From NCBI RefSeq assembly GCF_000987835.1, contig NZ_CP011308.1, positions 744,001-808,000 on the forward strand: a stretch of 64,000 bases of DNA, read 5' to 3'. Positions 1-8,612 of this stretch are shown piece by piece. This DNA is from Sulfurovum lithotrophicum (GTDB taxonomy: Bacteria > Campylobacterota > Campylobacteria > Campylobacterales > Sulfurovaceae). The notes under the pieces were generated by a model, which did not search any database, was not told the DNA's origin, and saw only the letters and a program-made list of their open reading frames with translations. Position 1 is the first letter of the stretch; each line of letters opens with the position of its first letter. Both the position numbers and the translations under genes were made by a program.

Positions 1-17
1 ATTTTAATTTTTTAGGG

Positions 18-44
18 ATTACTGATTAAATTTTAATCAGTAAT
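18..44. repeat. Perfect 13-bp inverted repeat downstream of the PII gene
   Basis: Positions 18-30 and 32-44 are exact reverse complements around a single central base (half-site ATTACTGATTAAA). No T-run follows on the minus strand, so it is a poor intrinsic terminator for the leftward nitrogen operon. A protein-binding site for this or the next gene to the left is possible. A GC hairpin at 54-58/67-71 (CAGGG/CCCTG) lies between it and the PII stop and may help end transcription. Confidence 0.5.
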
Positions 45-82
45 ATAAATAACACAGGGGAAAGATCCCTGCAGAAAAGAGA

Positions 83-448
<366 letters not shown>

Positions 449-525
449 TCATATACAAATGTATTCACTGTTCGCTTCAAAGCAGGTGTGATGACGCAGT
501 GCTTAAGCCCTGCGTCATATTCTGC

Positions 526-1833
526 TTACACGTTCATCCCTCTTTCACCGTGTACGGATTCATCAAGACCCATCTCTTCGTCCTCGGCAGTGACTCTTGC
601 ACCACCAGTAAGTGCACTTGCAATGTAGTAGACCACGACCGTACCGATCAGTGTCCAGAGACCAACAACCACAACAGACTCGACCTGCACCATGAACTGT
701 CCCATTCTGTCTCCACTTTCTTTCATCGGTCCGTCCCAGAGAAGTGCTTTGTCGTTCAGTGCGAGAAGTCCAGTCATCAATGCACCCCAGAGACCAGCAA
801 GGAAGTGGATACCGAATGCATCAAGAGAGTCATCGTATCCGAACATTTTTTTAAGTTTGACAACACCGAAAAATCCGATGAGCGAACCACCGATACCGAT
901 GATGAATGCGCCGCCGACACTTACAAAACCTGCTGCCGGTGTGATGGCAACCAGGCCTGCAACGATACCTGATGCGATACCAAGAAGTGTCGGCTTCTTA
1001 TAGACAACCCACTCGATGAGCAACCATGTGAGACCGGCAGCGGCAGTTGCAACAGTCGTAGTAAGCAATGCTACACCTGCAATAGCATTCGCACCGAATG
1101 CAGAACCGGCGTTGAATCCATACCATCCGAACCACAGGATAGCTGCACCCGCTGCAGTGAAGATGATGCTGAATGGCTTCATAGCGACTTTTGGATATCC
1201 GGCTCTTTTACCTACAAGGATAGCAAGTACAAGTCCTGCCAGACCACCGTTCATGTGTACAACAGTACCACCGGCAAAGTCAAGTGCACCTGCATCAAAA
1301 AGAAGGGCACCGTTTCCACCCCATACCATGTGTGTGATAGGTGCATAAACTACGAGTCCCCAAAGGGCTACAACAATCATCCATGTAGAGAACTTCATAC
1401 GTCCGATGACCGAACCTGAAGCAATTGCTACTGTAATAGCGGCAAAGGTACCCTGGAATGCGATAAATACGAAAGTCGGATAGGTACCGCTCAGGTCTGT
1501 CCATTTTGTTTCACTGAGAAGAATGTTCCCAAGACCACCGATGAATTTCTGAATGCCTGCGCTTTCAGCTGTACCGAATGCAATGGAATATCCTGCAACG
1601 ATCCATACAACAAATGCGAGTACGAAAGCACCCATGACCATTGCGTAAGTGTTCAGTGCATTCTTGCTTCTTGTCATACCAGCGTAAAAGAGTGCGAGTC
1701 CTGCTGGTGTCATAAGAAGTACAAGCGCGGTGGAGATCATCATCCATGCTGTATCACCCGAATCGAGTTTGTCTGCTGCCGAAGCGGCAATAGGCATCAA
1801 TGATGCCAAGAGAGCGAAAAGTTTTAACTTCAT
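526..1833 (-). CDS. amtB: Ammonium transporter, Amt family
   Basis: A 435-residue inner-membrane ammonium channel with a cleavable signal peptide (likely cut after the ASA at residues 17-19) and about eleven hydrophobic segments. The two pore histidines typical of Amt proteins are present, in the contexts VVHMNGGLAG and FGIHFLAGLWG. The C-terminal tail DEEMGLDESVHGERGM matches the cytoplasmic region contacted by GlnK. A good Shine-Dalgarno (AAAAGGAAACAGG) precedes the ATG. It is upstream of glnK in the same leftward operon. I looked for a sigma-54 promoter upstream and did not find correctly spaced GG/GC elements. Confidence 0.96.
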   Translation of the reverse strand: MKLKLFALLASLMPIAASAADKLDSGDTAWMMISTALVLLMTPAGLALFYAGMTRSKNALNTYAMVMGAFVLAFVVWIVAGYSIAFGTAESAGIQKFIGGLGNILLSETKWTDLSGTYPTFVFIAFQGTFAAITVAIASGSVIGRMKFSTWMIVVALWGLVVYAPITHMVWGGNGALLFDAGALDFAGGTVVHMNGGLAGLVLAILVGKRAGYPKVAMKPFSIIFTAAGAAILWFGWYGFNAGSAFGANAIAGVALLTTTVATAAAGLTWLLIEWVVYKKPTLLGIASGIVAGLVAITPAAGFVSVGGAFIIGIGGSLIGFFGVVKLKKMFGYDDSLDAFGIHFLAGLWGALMTGLLALNDKALLWDGPMKESGDRMGQFMVQVESVVVVGLWTLIGTVVVYYIASALTGGARVTAEDEEMGLDESVHGERGMNV

Positions 1834-1938
1834 CCTGTTTCCTTTTAATTTGAATTACAGGAGCAATGATAACATGGCCATATCATTCTGAGGTCCGGTT
1901 TAGTGATTAATTTTTAGGCAATGAGCGTTAATGCCGGT

Positions 1939-2640
1939 TTATTGGATGAGAGGAATCTCCAGTTTGATATTATGCTCATTGAGGAGTACGGAGATATGTA
2001 TCTTGTTTGCAAGTGTCCTGATCTCATTGTCGGCATCTGTGTATCTGCCGTTCGCTTTGACGGTAAGCTGTATCAGAGGTTCTTTTTTCCCGGAGATGAC
2101 CACATGCTCACCAATGAGAAATTTCAGTGTAATACTGATGGAGTCCGAAGACCTGAAGGCGTTAAGTGTTTTGCGAAGGAGTTTGGAAAAGGTGTTCTGA
2201 TCTACCTGGAAGGGAGGTATGTCCTGGTCGGTCAGAAGCTGCAGATGATTGGGATTCTTTGTTTTGAAAAGTGCAATGTTCGCCTCTAGCAGTATATTGA
2301 TGTCTGTCGTGATGAGTTTGTCTGTATCAAGAGGCACCGTAGATTTGACCCGCGGGGCATTGTAAAAACGGATGAAGATCTGCTCTTCGTTCTCATAGCC
2401 TACAGTAATGGAGTAGAAATTGAAAGCCTCATAGGTTAAATTGACGGCAGTGGTCTTGTAGCCGAATGACTGTGGCGCATAAGAGAGTGCAATGTCGTAG
2501 AGCTCCTGTTTGGAAGCATACCCGAAGAGAATTTCGGCTGCATTGTTGAGGTAGAGTATTTTTCCCTGGTTGCTAAAAAGGATGAAGGGACTGTTGTCCC
2601 ATTCGACAAAAGGCTGAAAATCAATCGATAGTGTGTTCAT
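1939..2640 (-). CDS. PAS protein with degenerate histidine-kinase-like C-terminus (NtrB-like)
   Basis: A 233-residue cytosolic protein. Residues about 10-90 read as a PAS sensor domain (SPFILFSNQGKILYLNNAAEILFGY). The C-terminal half resembles the shape of a HATPase domain: an N-box-like stretch (VDQNTFSKLLRKTLNAF) and a terminal strand pattern. It lacks a recognisable phospho-accepting His region and the glycine-rich G boxes, so kinase activity is doubtful. Its start overlaps the end of the upstream NtrC-like gene by 20 bp, indicating coupled translation. The position next to glnK-amtB suggests a nitrogen-sensing role by analogy with NtrB/NtrC; this is inference. Confidence 0.6.
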   Translation of the reverse strand: MNTLSIDFQPFVEWDNSPFILFSNQGKILYLNNAAEILFGYASKQELYDIALSYAPQSFGYKTTAVNLTYEAFNFYSITVGYENEEQIFIRFYNAPRVKSTVPLDTDKLITTDINILLEANIALFKTKNPNHLQLLTDQDIPPFQVDQNTFSKLLRKTLNAFRSSDSISITLKFLIGEHVVISGKKEPLIQLTVKANGRYTDADNEIRTLANKIHISVLLNEHNIKLEIPLIQ

Positions 2641-3355
2641 GTATTTTCTTTCTGAGCGTATTTCTATTAATGCCCAATACCTGGGAAAGTTTCAGTTGGG
2701 AGCCGTATTTTTTCAGTCCGGCTTCGATGAGGGGTTTTTCGTAGAGTTCAAGATACTCTTTATAGGCATTGTTGCCCGTAATATGTTCCATTATATAATA
2801 GTAAACAGCCTCCTCAATACTTTTTTTATCCATGGTACGTATGGTTAGGAAAGTATAAATGGCTCTTTTGAGGCTTTTGCTGTTAGCACTGAGATCCATT
2901 TTGAATTCTGAAAGGTCGGCAGGCAGTTTTTCAATCATCAGGTCATGCTGCGCCTGCTGGAAGAAGAGGTCTCTGATATAGAGAGCGTCCTGCGGCCGTT
3001 CTTTGAAAGAAGGCATCGTATAGATAAATGCGAAAAGTGTATCTATGGTACTGTAGTTACCGGCAAAGTTGGCAGTGGCAATGATACGTTTGTTGTCAAA
3101 GTCAAGCGCTTCCTGATTGCTGAGCATTTCAAAATCAGTGATGATCAGTTCATCCTGTTCCTCAAGAGCCTGTTCTACCTCTTTCTGCACTTTTCCGGAG
3201 ACCATAGGGGCCTGAGGAAAAAGATAGCGTGCCAGACTTTTTTTCCCTGTATGGGCTTCCCCTATGATGATAGAAGAGACAAAAAGGGTTTTGGTGAGGT
3301 TGAAACCTTTGATGATCTGCTGTACCTGCTCTGATGTGGTAAAAAACTGTTCCAT
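2621..3355 (-). CDS. Truncated NtrC-like AAA/Fis-type regulator
   Basis: A 244-residue protein with an abbreviated sigma-54-activator-like ATPase followed by a Fis-type helix-turn-helix. A Walker A-like GEAHTGKKSL lies near residues 33-42, a Walker B-like ELIITDFE near 70, and the FKERPQDALYIRDLFF stretch mimics the usual RxxDI region. The C-terminal HTH is clear (YGSQLKLSQVLGINRNTLRKK). There is no receiver domain and no GAFTGA loop, so it is unlikely to remodel sigma-54 polymerase conventionally. It sits head-on to the next rightward gene and forms a pair with the PAS protein next to the ammonium genes, suggesting a simplified nitrogen regulator. Confidence 0.65.
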   Translation of the reverse strand: MEQFFTTSEQVQQIIKGFNLTKTLFVSSIIIGEAHTGKKSLARYLFPQAPMVSGKVQKEVEQALEEQDELIITDFEMLSNQEALDFDNKRIIATANFAGNYSTIDTLFAFIYTMPSFKERPQDALYIRDLFFQQAQHDLMIEKLPADLSEFKMDLSANSKSLKRAIYTFLTIRTMDKKSIEEAVYYYIMEHITGNNAYKEYLELYEKPLIEAGLKKYGSQLKLSQVLGINRNTLRKKIHEHTID

Positions 3356-3377
3356 AGACGCACTTTAAAATATAAAT

Positions 3378-3400
3378 AAATGATTAAAAAATAATCATTT
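3378..3400. promoter_or_regulatory. Palindrome upstream of the NtrC-like gene
   Basis: AAATGATTA and TAATCATTT form a 9-bp inverted repeat with a 5-base A-rich spacer, between the NtrC-like gene (leftward) and the DUF234 gene (rightward). It shares the TGATTA/TAATCA core with the palindrome at 18-44. Spacing and location suit an operator; which protein would bind is unknown. Confidence 0.4.
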
Positions 3401-3473
3401 TTCTCTAAAGTTATTATAACCAATCTATGTTAAACTAATAAAATCATTTTATTTACGTCAGCAAGGTAAAATT

Positions 3474-4364
3474 ATAAAAAACACGTTCAGACATTTTTGT
3501 ATTTACAATCCCCATCTCTCACTGGAACAATCCATTGAGTATTTTTCCATACTTGGCGGTATGGAAGAGTGTATTGATCTGGATTTCTTTGAAGATATCT
3601 TTTCTATGGTCAAAAAGAACTTTGTAGATGATTTTGCAACGTTCCAGTCTCTTGTCTCTCCCTCCTACCTGCTTGAAAGACCTTACAGGGAAGTGCTCTC
3701 TGCCGTGGCCAGAGGTGACGGGAAGTTCTACTCGGTATTACGAAAAGCACGCTTGAGTGAAGGTGCGGGAGAAGAGATTGTTCGGGAACTTGTTGAAAAA
3801 GGTATCCTCTACATAGAACCTTCACGTGAACAACCTTTGCGCATACACCCCAAACAGAAGATCAAAAAAGAGTTGCGTTCCTACCGTATACAAGACAAGC
3901 TGCGTTTTGGCATACCCTTCATGCGTTTCTGGTTCGGGTTTGTTACTCCGTACCGTGAAGAGTTGTTACATGGAGAGGGCAGTGCCTTTCTGGAGAATTT
4001 CGAGAAACATTACGAGCGTCTGCGTTCTCTGGTCTATGAACAGTTGTGTAACGATATGTTCTGGCAGTATTATAGTAAGAAAACGCCGCTGTTGAGTAAT
4101 GGAAGCTACTGGGACCAGTACAGCGAATTCGATCTGCTTGCAGTCACTTCAGACAAGAAAGTGATACTCGGAGAATGCAAATACAAAGAGCGTAAAGTGT
4201 GCAGGAACGAACTATCCAAACTGAAGGCGAAAGCACAGAAGTCCGGGATAGCGGTAGATATATATGTTCTCTTTTCCAAAAACGGTTTTTCCAACGAACT
4301 GATGCAAAGTAAAGATGACAGCCTGCTGCTCTTCGACCTGAAAGATCTAAAGATGCTTCTCTAA
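3474..4364 (+). CDS. DUF234 protein with PD-(D/E)XK-like nuclease fold, non-canonical start
   Basis: A stand-alone DUF234 protein, a domain usually found after an archaeal-type AAA ATPase. The nuclease-like core is visible near the C-terminus: EFDLLAVTSDKKVILGECKYK (E/D then ExK), preceded by a winged-helix-like region (LLERPYREVLSAVARG). The first ATG is at 3561, but family-like sequence (FRHFCIYNPHLSLEQ, then SIEYFSILGG) continues in frame upstream to about 3474, and the first in-frame stop is at 3417-3419. No ATG, GTG or TTG lies in that stretch. An ATA at 3474 sits 7 bases after an AAGG Shine-Dalgarno (3463-3466), and an ATT is at 3471. The start is therefore either a rare codon or a mutated ATG. 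The ATPase part of the family is absent. Confidence 0.6.
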   Translation: MKNTFRHFCIYNPHLSLEQSIEYFSILGGMEECIDLDFFEDIFSMVKKNFVDDFATFQSLVSPSYLLERPYREVLSAVARGDGKFYSVLRKARLSEGAGEEIVRELVEKGILYIEPSREQPLRIHPKQKIKKELRSYRIQDKLRFGIPFMRFWFGFVTPYREELLHGEGSAFLENFEKHYERLRSLVYEQLCNDMFWQYYSKKTPLLSNGSYWDQYSEFDLLAVTSDKKVILGECKYKERKVCRNELSKLKAKAQKSGIAVDIYVLFSKNGFSNELMQSKDDSLLLFDLKDLKMLL

Positions 4365-4528
4365 GCCCCACAGAACAGTTTTGCATTAAAATACCCAAAT
4401 AACCTAAAAGAAGACCCGTTTTATTTTTAAATAAGCTTGTTTTGGCTATAAATACATTAAAAAAATAGAAAAGCCGATAAAATTTAAGGTTCTATGGGTT
4501 TTTCTAATTATGATTGGACCGTAAAAAG

Positions 4529-5188
4529 ATGAGAATATTAACTGTAGGCTTCGATGACGAGTATGTCAAAGAGCTCGAAAAAGAATTGGACAAATATTTT
4601 ATTTGTATTGTAGACAATGCCAAAGACCTGTACGACGCAACGAATTTTACGGACTTTAGACATTATGAGCTGGTAATCATCGTTGATGAGGGAGTGAAGT
4701 TCTCTCTTGAGCGTTATGTAAATGAAGTGAAAAAGAAAAAGAGTGAAACAAAGATCATGATCTTGACGGATGATTACCGTCAGCAGGAATCTTTCTTTGC
4801 TCTGGGTGTGGATGATGTCATTTACAACCATTGCGAACATCCTGATCTTATTGCGGCAAGGGTCCTTGCGAACATGAGACATCTCTTCGGTACAACGGTT
4901 GATATCGGCAAGCTGGTCATTGATATCTCCAACAAAAAGATCGAATACGATGAGAAGATCGTTTCCCTCAATGGCAAGACCTTTGACATACTTGCCTATT
5001 TGGCACTGCGTAAACAGAGGGTCTTCTCGAAAGATGAGATCATCAATGCGCTTTGGGAAGAGCCGGAGTATGTTTCTGACAACACTGTGGAAGTTGCTAT
5101 TAACCAGATTAGAAAGCGTCTTAAAAGTATACTTGGATTCCAGGTGATCCATACTGTGAGAAGACGTGGATATAAGTTCTCGTATTAA
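4529..5188 (+). CDS. hsrA: HsrA/HP1043-like orphan response regulator
   Basis: A 219-residue OmpR/PhoB-type regulator. The N-terminal receiver is atypical: the region where the phospho-accepting Asp normally lies reads YELVIIVDEGVKFS, and the acidic pocket is weak. The C-terminal winged helix is very close to Helicobacter HsrA (NALWEEPEYVSDNTVEVAINQ, ending HTVRRRGYKFSY). HsrA proteins act without phosphorylation and are essential in Helicobacter pylori. An upstream TTG at 4514 would add five residues; I chose the ATG at 4529 because MRILTV aligns with the HsrA N-terminus. No partner histidine kinase is adjacent, as expected for an orphan. Confidence 0.85.
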   Translation: MRILTVGFDDEYVKELEKELDKYFICIVDNAKDLYDATNFTDFRHYELVIIVDEGVKFSLERYVNEVKKKKSETKIMILTDDYRQQESFFALGVDDVIYNHCEHPDLIAARVLANMRHLFGTTVDIGKLVIDISNKKIEYDEKIVSLNGKTFDILAYLALRKQRVFSKDEIINALWEEPEYVSDNTVEVAINQIRKRLKSILGFQVIHTVRRRGYKFSY

Positions 5189-5283
5189 AATTTCTTTGGT
5201 AGGGACAAGACATGTCTTGTCTATACAGACTTCTATATTTTCATTGTTGCAAGCAACTTTTTTTCTCTTTTTTAATTTTGATT

Positions 5284-5366
5284 GGTGTTGTCGGGGACAA
5301 CACCCTACAGAAGCATAACTTTTATATCAGTATGGACATTGTAGGGTGCTGTGCCCTCACAGCACC
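5284..5366. repeat. GTAGGGTG-type paired hairpin element (copy 1)
   Basis: Two 9-bp hairpins in opposite orientation: GGTGTTGTC-GGG-GACAACACC followed by CTAC (5284-5308), and GTAG then GGTGCTGTG-CCCT-CACAGCACC (5341-5366). The same GTAGGGTG/CACCCTAC ends occur at 17252, 45776 and 51404. It looks like a REP/REPIN-type mobile palindrome and contains no convincing gene. Confidence 0.6.
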
Positions 5367-5371
5367 AAAAC

Positions 5372-5977
5372 CTAGAGTGTACTCTGCACTTGTTCAATCC
5401 AATAAGGAATAACCCTTTGCTCCGCTTTCAGAGTTGTGCTGAGGCCATGACCGGGGTAGATGGTATAGTCTCTTTCTATTTTCAGCGCTTTCTCCAGGCT
5501 TTTGATCATATCTTCACCGCTTGAGGCCGGGAAGTCCCAGCGTCCGATGCTTTGCTGGAAAAGGAAGTCACCGCTGAACCAGACATCGCCTATCTCTATG
5601 ACGGAGCATCCCGGGGTATGTCCGGGAAAGTGTCTGTACTGTATCTTCACGCCTGCAATCTCGAGAAGTTTGTCACCTTCTACTTCGTAGTCTGGTACAC
5701 TTTTGGGCGTGCCCTGTCCAAGAGGATCGTCGGTGAGCATAAAAACATCGTCTTTGGGGCAGTAGATGGGGATGTCAAGTTTCTCTTTGAGCTCTGCATT
5801 GCTCCAGACGTGGTCGAAGTGACCGTGTGTATTGAGGATGGCTATGGGATTGGTAACATTGCTCAGCACCCACTCTGTCGCATCGACACCGGGGTCTATG
5901 ATGAAATCTTTCCCGTCCACAGTGACGATATAGCAGTTGGTCTGGTAGACCCCCATGGGTTGTATTTTAATCTCCAT
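5372..5977 (-). CDS. Metallo-beta-lactamase-fold hydrolase (glyoxalase II-like)
   Basis: A 201-residue cytosolic binuclear metal hydrolase. The THGHFDH motif (HxHxDH type) is near residues 50-56, followed by the downstream metal ligands in FPGHTPGC and the Asp in FSGDFLF, and the late PGHG histidine. Its length fits the short hydroxyacylglutathione-hydrolase-like group (YcbL type); the substrate cannot be read from sequence. A strong Shine-Dalgarno (AAGGAG) lies 10 bases before the ATG. It is divergently transcribed from the DUF455 gene with only about 16 bp between start codons. Confidence 0.85.
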   Translation of the reverse strand: MEIKIQPMGVYQTNCYIVTVDGKDFIIDPGVDATEWVLSNVTNPIAILNTHGHFDHVWSNAELKEKLDIPIYCPKDDVFMLTDDPLGQGTPKSVPDYEVEGDKLLEIAGVKIQYRHFPGHTPGCSVIEIGDVWFSGDFLFQQSIGRWDFPASSGEDMIKSLEKALKIERDYTIYPGHGLSTTLKAEQRVIPYWIEQVQSTL

Positions 5978-5993
5978 CGGTTATAATCTCCTT

Positions 5994-6806
5994 ATGAATA
6001 TCTATGAACTCCTCGAAGAAGCCATCCTCACTGACGATATCGCCCTGAAAGAGGAGTTGACACTTCAGTGTTTGGCGTATTGTACCAAAAATGAAGTGAA
6101 TGATGTTGATTTCACTCCCCGTCTGTTTGAAACCCCTTCCTATGCTTCCAAATGTCAGATCGTCGACCCCAGAGAACTTCCTGCACGAAAAGATTTTGAT
6201 ACGAACGAAGGATTGGCTACACTCATCCATGCCATTGCACACATTGAATACTCTGCCATAGACCTTGCACTCGATGCGGTCTACCGCTTCCCCGAGATGC
6301 CTGTTGCCTACAAAATAGACTGGCTGGAGGTGGCCCAGGATGAGATACGCCACTACAAAATGCTCAGGCAACTACTGGATGAGGTAGGGTACCGTTACGG
6401 GGACTTCCCTGTTCACTGCGGACTATTTGATGCAGCTAACCATACAAAAGATTCCGTATTGGACAGAATGGCGATTGTTCCGAGATACTATGAGGCTTCG
6501 GGGCTGGATGTCAATCCGCAGATCATTAAAAAGCTGGAGAACAAACGGAAAAATCCTGTGGTAGCAAGACTCATAGAAGTACTTGATGTGATCTATGATG
6601 AAGAGATCGTCCATGTCCATAAAGGGGATAAATGGTTCAAATACCTTTGCGAAAAGAACGGACTGGATGAGAGTGTCTATTTTGAAATACTCGAACGCTA
6701 CAAACTTTTGGGCAAACACCGTCCCCACATTAATGTGAATGCAAGGAAAGAGGCGGGCTTCACCTGCAGTGAAATACTGCAACTGGGTGCGAAACAGTGT
6801 CAGTGA
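5994..6806 (+). CDS. DUF455 ferritin-like protein
   Basis: A 270-residue DUF455 protein, a family with a ferritin-like four-helix core. Candidate di-metal ligands are visible: HAIAHIEYSAIDLALD near residue 75, DEIRHYKML near residue 120, and DEEIVHVHKGDKWF near residue 205. An in-frame ATG at 5955 exists but overlaps the divergent hydrolase; the ATG at 5994 gives the natural N-terminus MNIYELLEEAI. No clear Shine-Dalgarno precedes it, so it may be leaderless or poorly initiated. The end overlaps lpxK by 10 bp. Confidence 0.8.
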   Translation: MNIYELLEEAILTDDIALKEELTLQCLAYCTKNEVNDVDFTPRLFETPSYASKCQIVDPRELPARKDFDTNEGLATLIHAIAHIEYSAIDLALDAVYRFPEMPVAYKIDWLEVAQDEIRHYKMLRQLLDEVGYRYGDFPVHCGLFDAANHTKDSVLDRMAIVPRYYEASGLDVNPQIIKKLENKRKNPVVARLIEVLDVIYDEEIVHVHKGDKWFKYLCEKNGLDESVYFEILERYKLLGKHRPHINVNARKEAGFTCSEILQLGAKQCQ

Positions 6807-7714
6807 CCCAAGCCTATGAGCAGATGCTCTTTCATCCCCGATGGTACCACTATCCTGTCATCCTGCTATTGCTTCCGCTCTCTATTTTGTATGGAAGTTG
6901 GATGCTGTTCCGTAGAATACTTGCTTATAAAAAAGATTTTGGTATTCCTATTGTCAGTATAGGAAATCTCATTGTCGGAGGAAGCGGTAAAACCCCTTTT
7001 GTCATTGCGCTTGCATCCCGTTACAGTGACGTTGCGGTCATTTCACGCGGATACGGCAGGAAGAGCAACGGACTGGTCGAGGTGAGCCGGAGGGGAAAGA
7101 TACTTGTTTCCGTCGAGCAGAGTGGGGATGAAGCAATGTTGATGGCACTTTCCCTCCCCAATGCTTCAGTCATTGTAAGTGAGGATAGGCATGAAGCGAT
7201 CGCTTTGGCAAAGGGGCAGGGGGCGAAGCTCATCATTCTTGATGATGGTTTCAACCGGGTTGAGATAGAGAAGTATGAGATCCTTCTGGAGCCCGAAGAG
7301 ATCAAAAATCCATTTCCGTTCCCATCCGGTCCTTTCAGAGAGTTTGCTTTCACCAAAAAATATGCAGACCTGGTACTCAAGGAGAAAAGGGATTTTGAAA
7401 GAGTGGTAAGCTATGGAGATCCCACATCCAGAATGGTTCTTGTCACAGCCATCTCCAACCCCAAACGCCTGGAACGTTATCTTCCCACAGGAGTAGTAGG
7501 AAAAGTCTACCTGAAAGATCATGCCTATTTTGAAAAAGAGATGCTTGAAAGGCTGATGCAAAAGTATGAGGCACAAAGTCTGTTGGTCACCCAAAAGGAT
7601 CATGTCAAAATGGCGGGCTTTAAGTTGCCTGTCTCCCAAATTAAGTTAGAATTAAAGATAAAAGATGAGGTCTTTACAAAAATCGAAAGATATATTCAAA
7701 CCTATCATTCATAA
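6797..7714 (+). CDS. lpxK: Tetraacyldisaccharide 4'-kinase
   Basis: LpxK phosphorylates the lipid A disaccharide at the 4' position on the inner face of the cytoplasmic membrane. The protein (305 residues) has an N-terminal hydrophobic segment (about 18-36) and a family P-loop near 55-67 (SIGNLIVGGSGKTP), followed by ISRGYGR and the ILDDGF motif. It starts with GTG inside the end of the DUF455 gene, suggesting coupling. Slightly short for the family, but all core motifs are present. Confidence 0.93.
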   Translation: MSVTQAYEQMLFHPRWYHYPVILLLLPLSILYGSWMLFRRILAYKKDFGIPIVSIGNLIVGGSGKTPFVIALASRYSDVAVISRGYGRKSNGLVEVSRRGKILVSVEQSGDEAMLMALSLPNASVIVSEDRHEAIALAKGQGAKLIILDDGFNRVEIEKYEILLEPEEIKNPFPFPSGPFREFAFTKKYADLVLKEKRDFERVVSYGDPTSRMVLVTAISNPKRLERYLPTGVVGKVYLKDHAYFEKEMLERLMQKYEAQSLLVTQKDHVKMAGFKLPVSQIKLELKIKDEVFTKIERYIQTYHS

Positions 7715-7739
7715 ACTTCTTTAAAAAGGAATCTATAAA

Positions 7740-8591
7740 ATGAAACATAAGATCGATGTTGTCAAAACACTATTGGATGCCCTTCCGTTCATCAAGAAAT
7801 TCTCCAATGAAAAGATCGTTGTCAAATACGGCGGTGCCGCGCAGACAAGTGCCGAGCTTAAAGAACAGTTTGCACAGGATATCGTACTGTTGCATCTAGT
7901 TGGAATGAAACCCATTATCGTACACGGCGGGGGTAAAAGCATTACCCGGCTTTTGGCGGACCTGGGCGTAGATACCACGTTTGTAGACGGGCAGCGTGTA
8001 ACGACCAAAGAGGTGATGCGTATCGTCGAAATGGTACTTTCAGGTGAGATAAACAAAGAGATCGTCTCGCTTCTGGACAATCATGGGGCCAAAGCTATAG
8101 GCATCTCCGGAAAGGACGGTGGCTTTCTCAAAGGTATGCCAAAGGATTTTGAGAACTTTGGTTATACCGGTTTGATAGAAGATATCGACCCGGAGATCGT
8201 TGACAATATCATCGATGACGATGCCGTTCCTGTGATCGCTCCTATTGCAGGCAGTAATATTCTGGGACATCCCGGGTTCAATATCAATGCGGACCTTGCG
8301 GCAAGCAGGATTGCTGTGGCTCTGGAAGCCAGAAAAATACTCTTTCTGACGGACACTCCCGGCGTATTGGACAAAGAGATGGAACTGATCACCAACCTGA
8401 GCATCGAGCAAACGGAAGCCCTGAAAGAGGACGGAACCATACAGGGCGGCATGGTTCCCAAGGTCGATGCCTGCATCGAAGCACTCAGAGGCGGTGTAAA
8501 AAAAGCACATATCATCGACGGACGCGTAGAACATTCACTTTTGCTGGAGATATTGACAAGTACAGGTGTGGGAACCTGTATAGAGTTGTAA
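7740..8591 (+). CDS. argB: N-acetylglutamate kinase
   Basis: ArgB catalyses the second step of arginine synthesis, ATP-dependent phosphorylation of N-acetylglutamate. The 283-residue sequence carries the amino acid kinase signatures VVKYGGAAQTS, IIVHGGGKSITRLL, NINADLAASRIA and GGMVPKVDAC. The N-terminal helix (MKHKIDVVKTLLDALPFIKKF) is of the kind seen in arginine-sensitive hexameric enzymes, so feedback inhibition is plausible. It lies 25 bp after lpxK. Confidence 0.96.
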   Translation: MKHKIDVVKTLLDALPFIKKFSNEKIVVKYGGAAQTSAELKEQFAQDIVLLHLVGMKPIIVHGGGKSITRLLADLGVDTTFVDGQRVTTKEVMRIVEMVLSGEINKEIVSLLDNHGAKAIGISGKDGGFLKGMPKDFENFGYTGLIEDIDPEIVDNIIDDDAVPVIAPIAGSNILGHPGFNINADLAASRIAVALEARKILFLTDTPGVLDKEMELITNLSIEQTEALKEDGTIQGGMVPKVDACIEALRGGVKKAHIIDGRVEHSLLLEILTSTGVGTCIEL

Positions 8592-8612
8592 AAAAGAGGG
8601 GGGAAAGAAAGT

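Noticed and set aside
1834-1938. A sigma-54 promoter upstream of amtB
   Set aside because: The best TGG...TTGC match has 13 bases between GG and GC rather than the required 10.
5212-5412. A 66-codon rightward frame through the region right of hsrA
   Set aside because: It is made mostly of the GTAGGGTG hairpin element and overlaps the end of the hydrolase gene.
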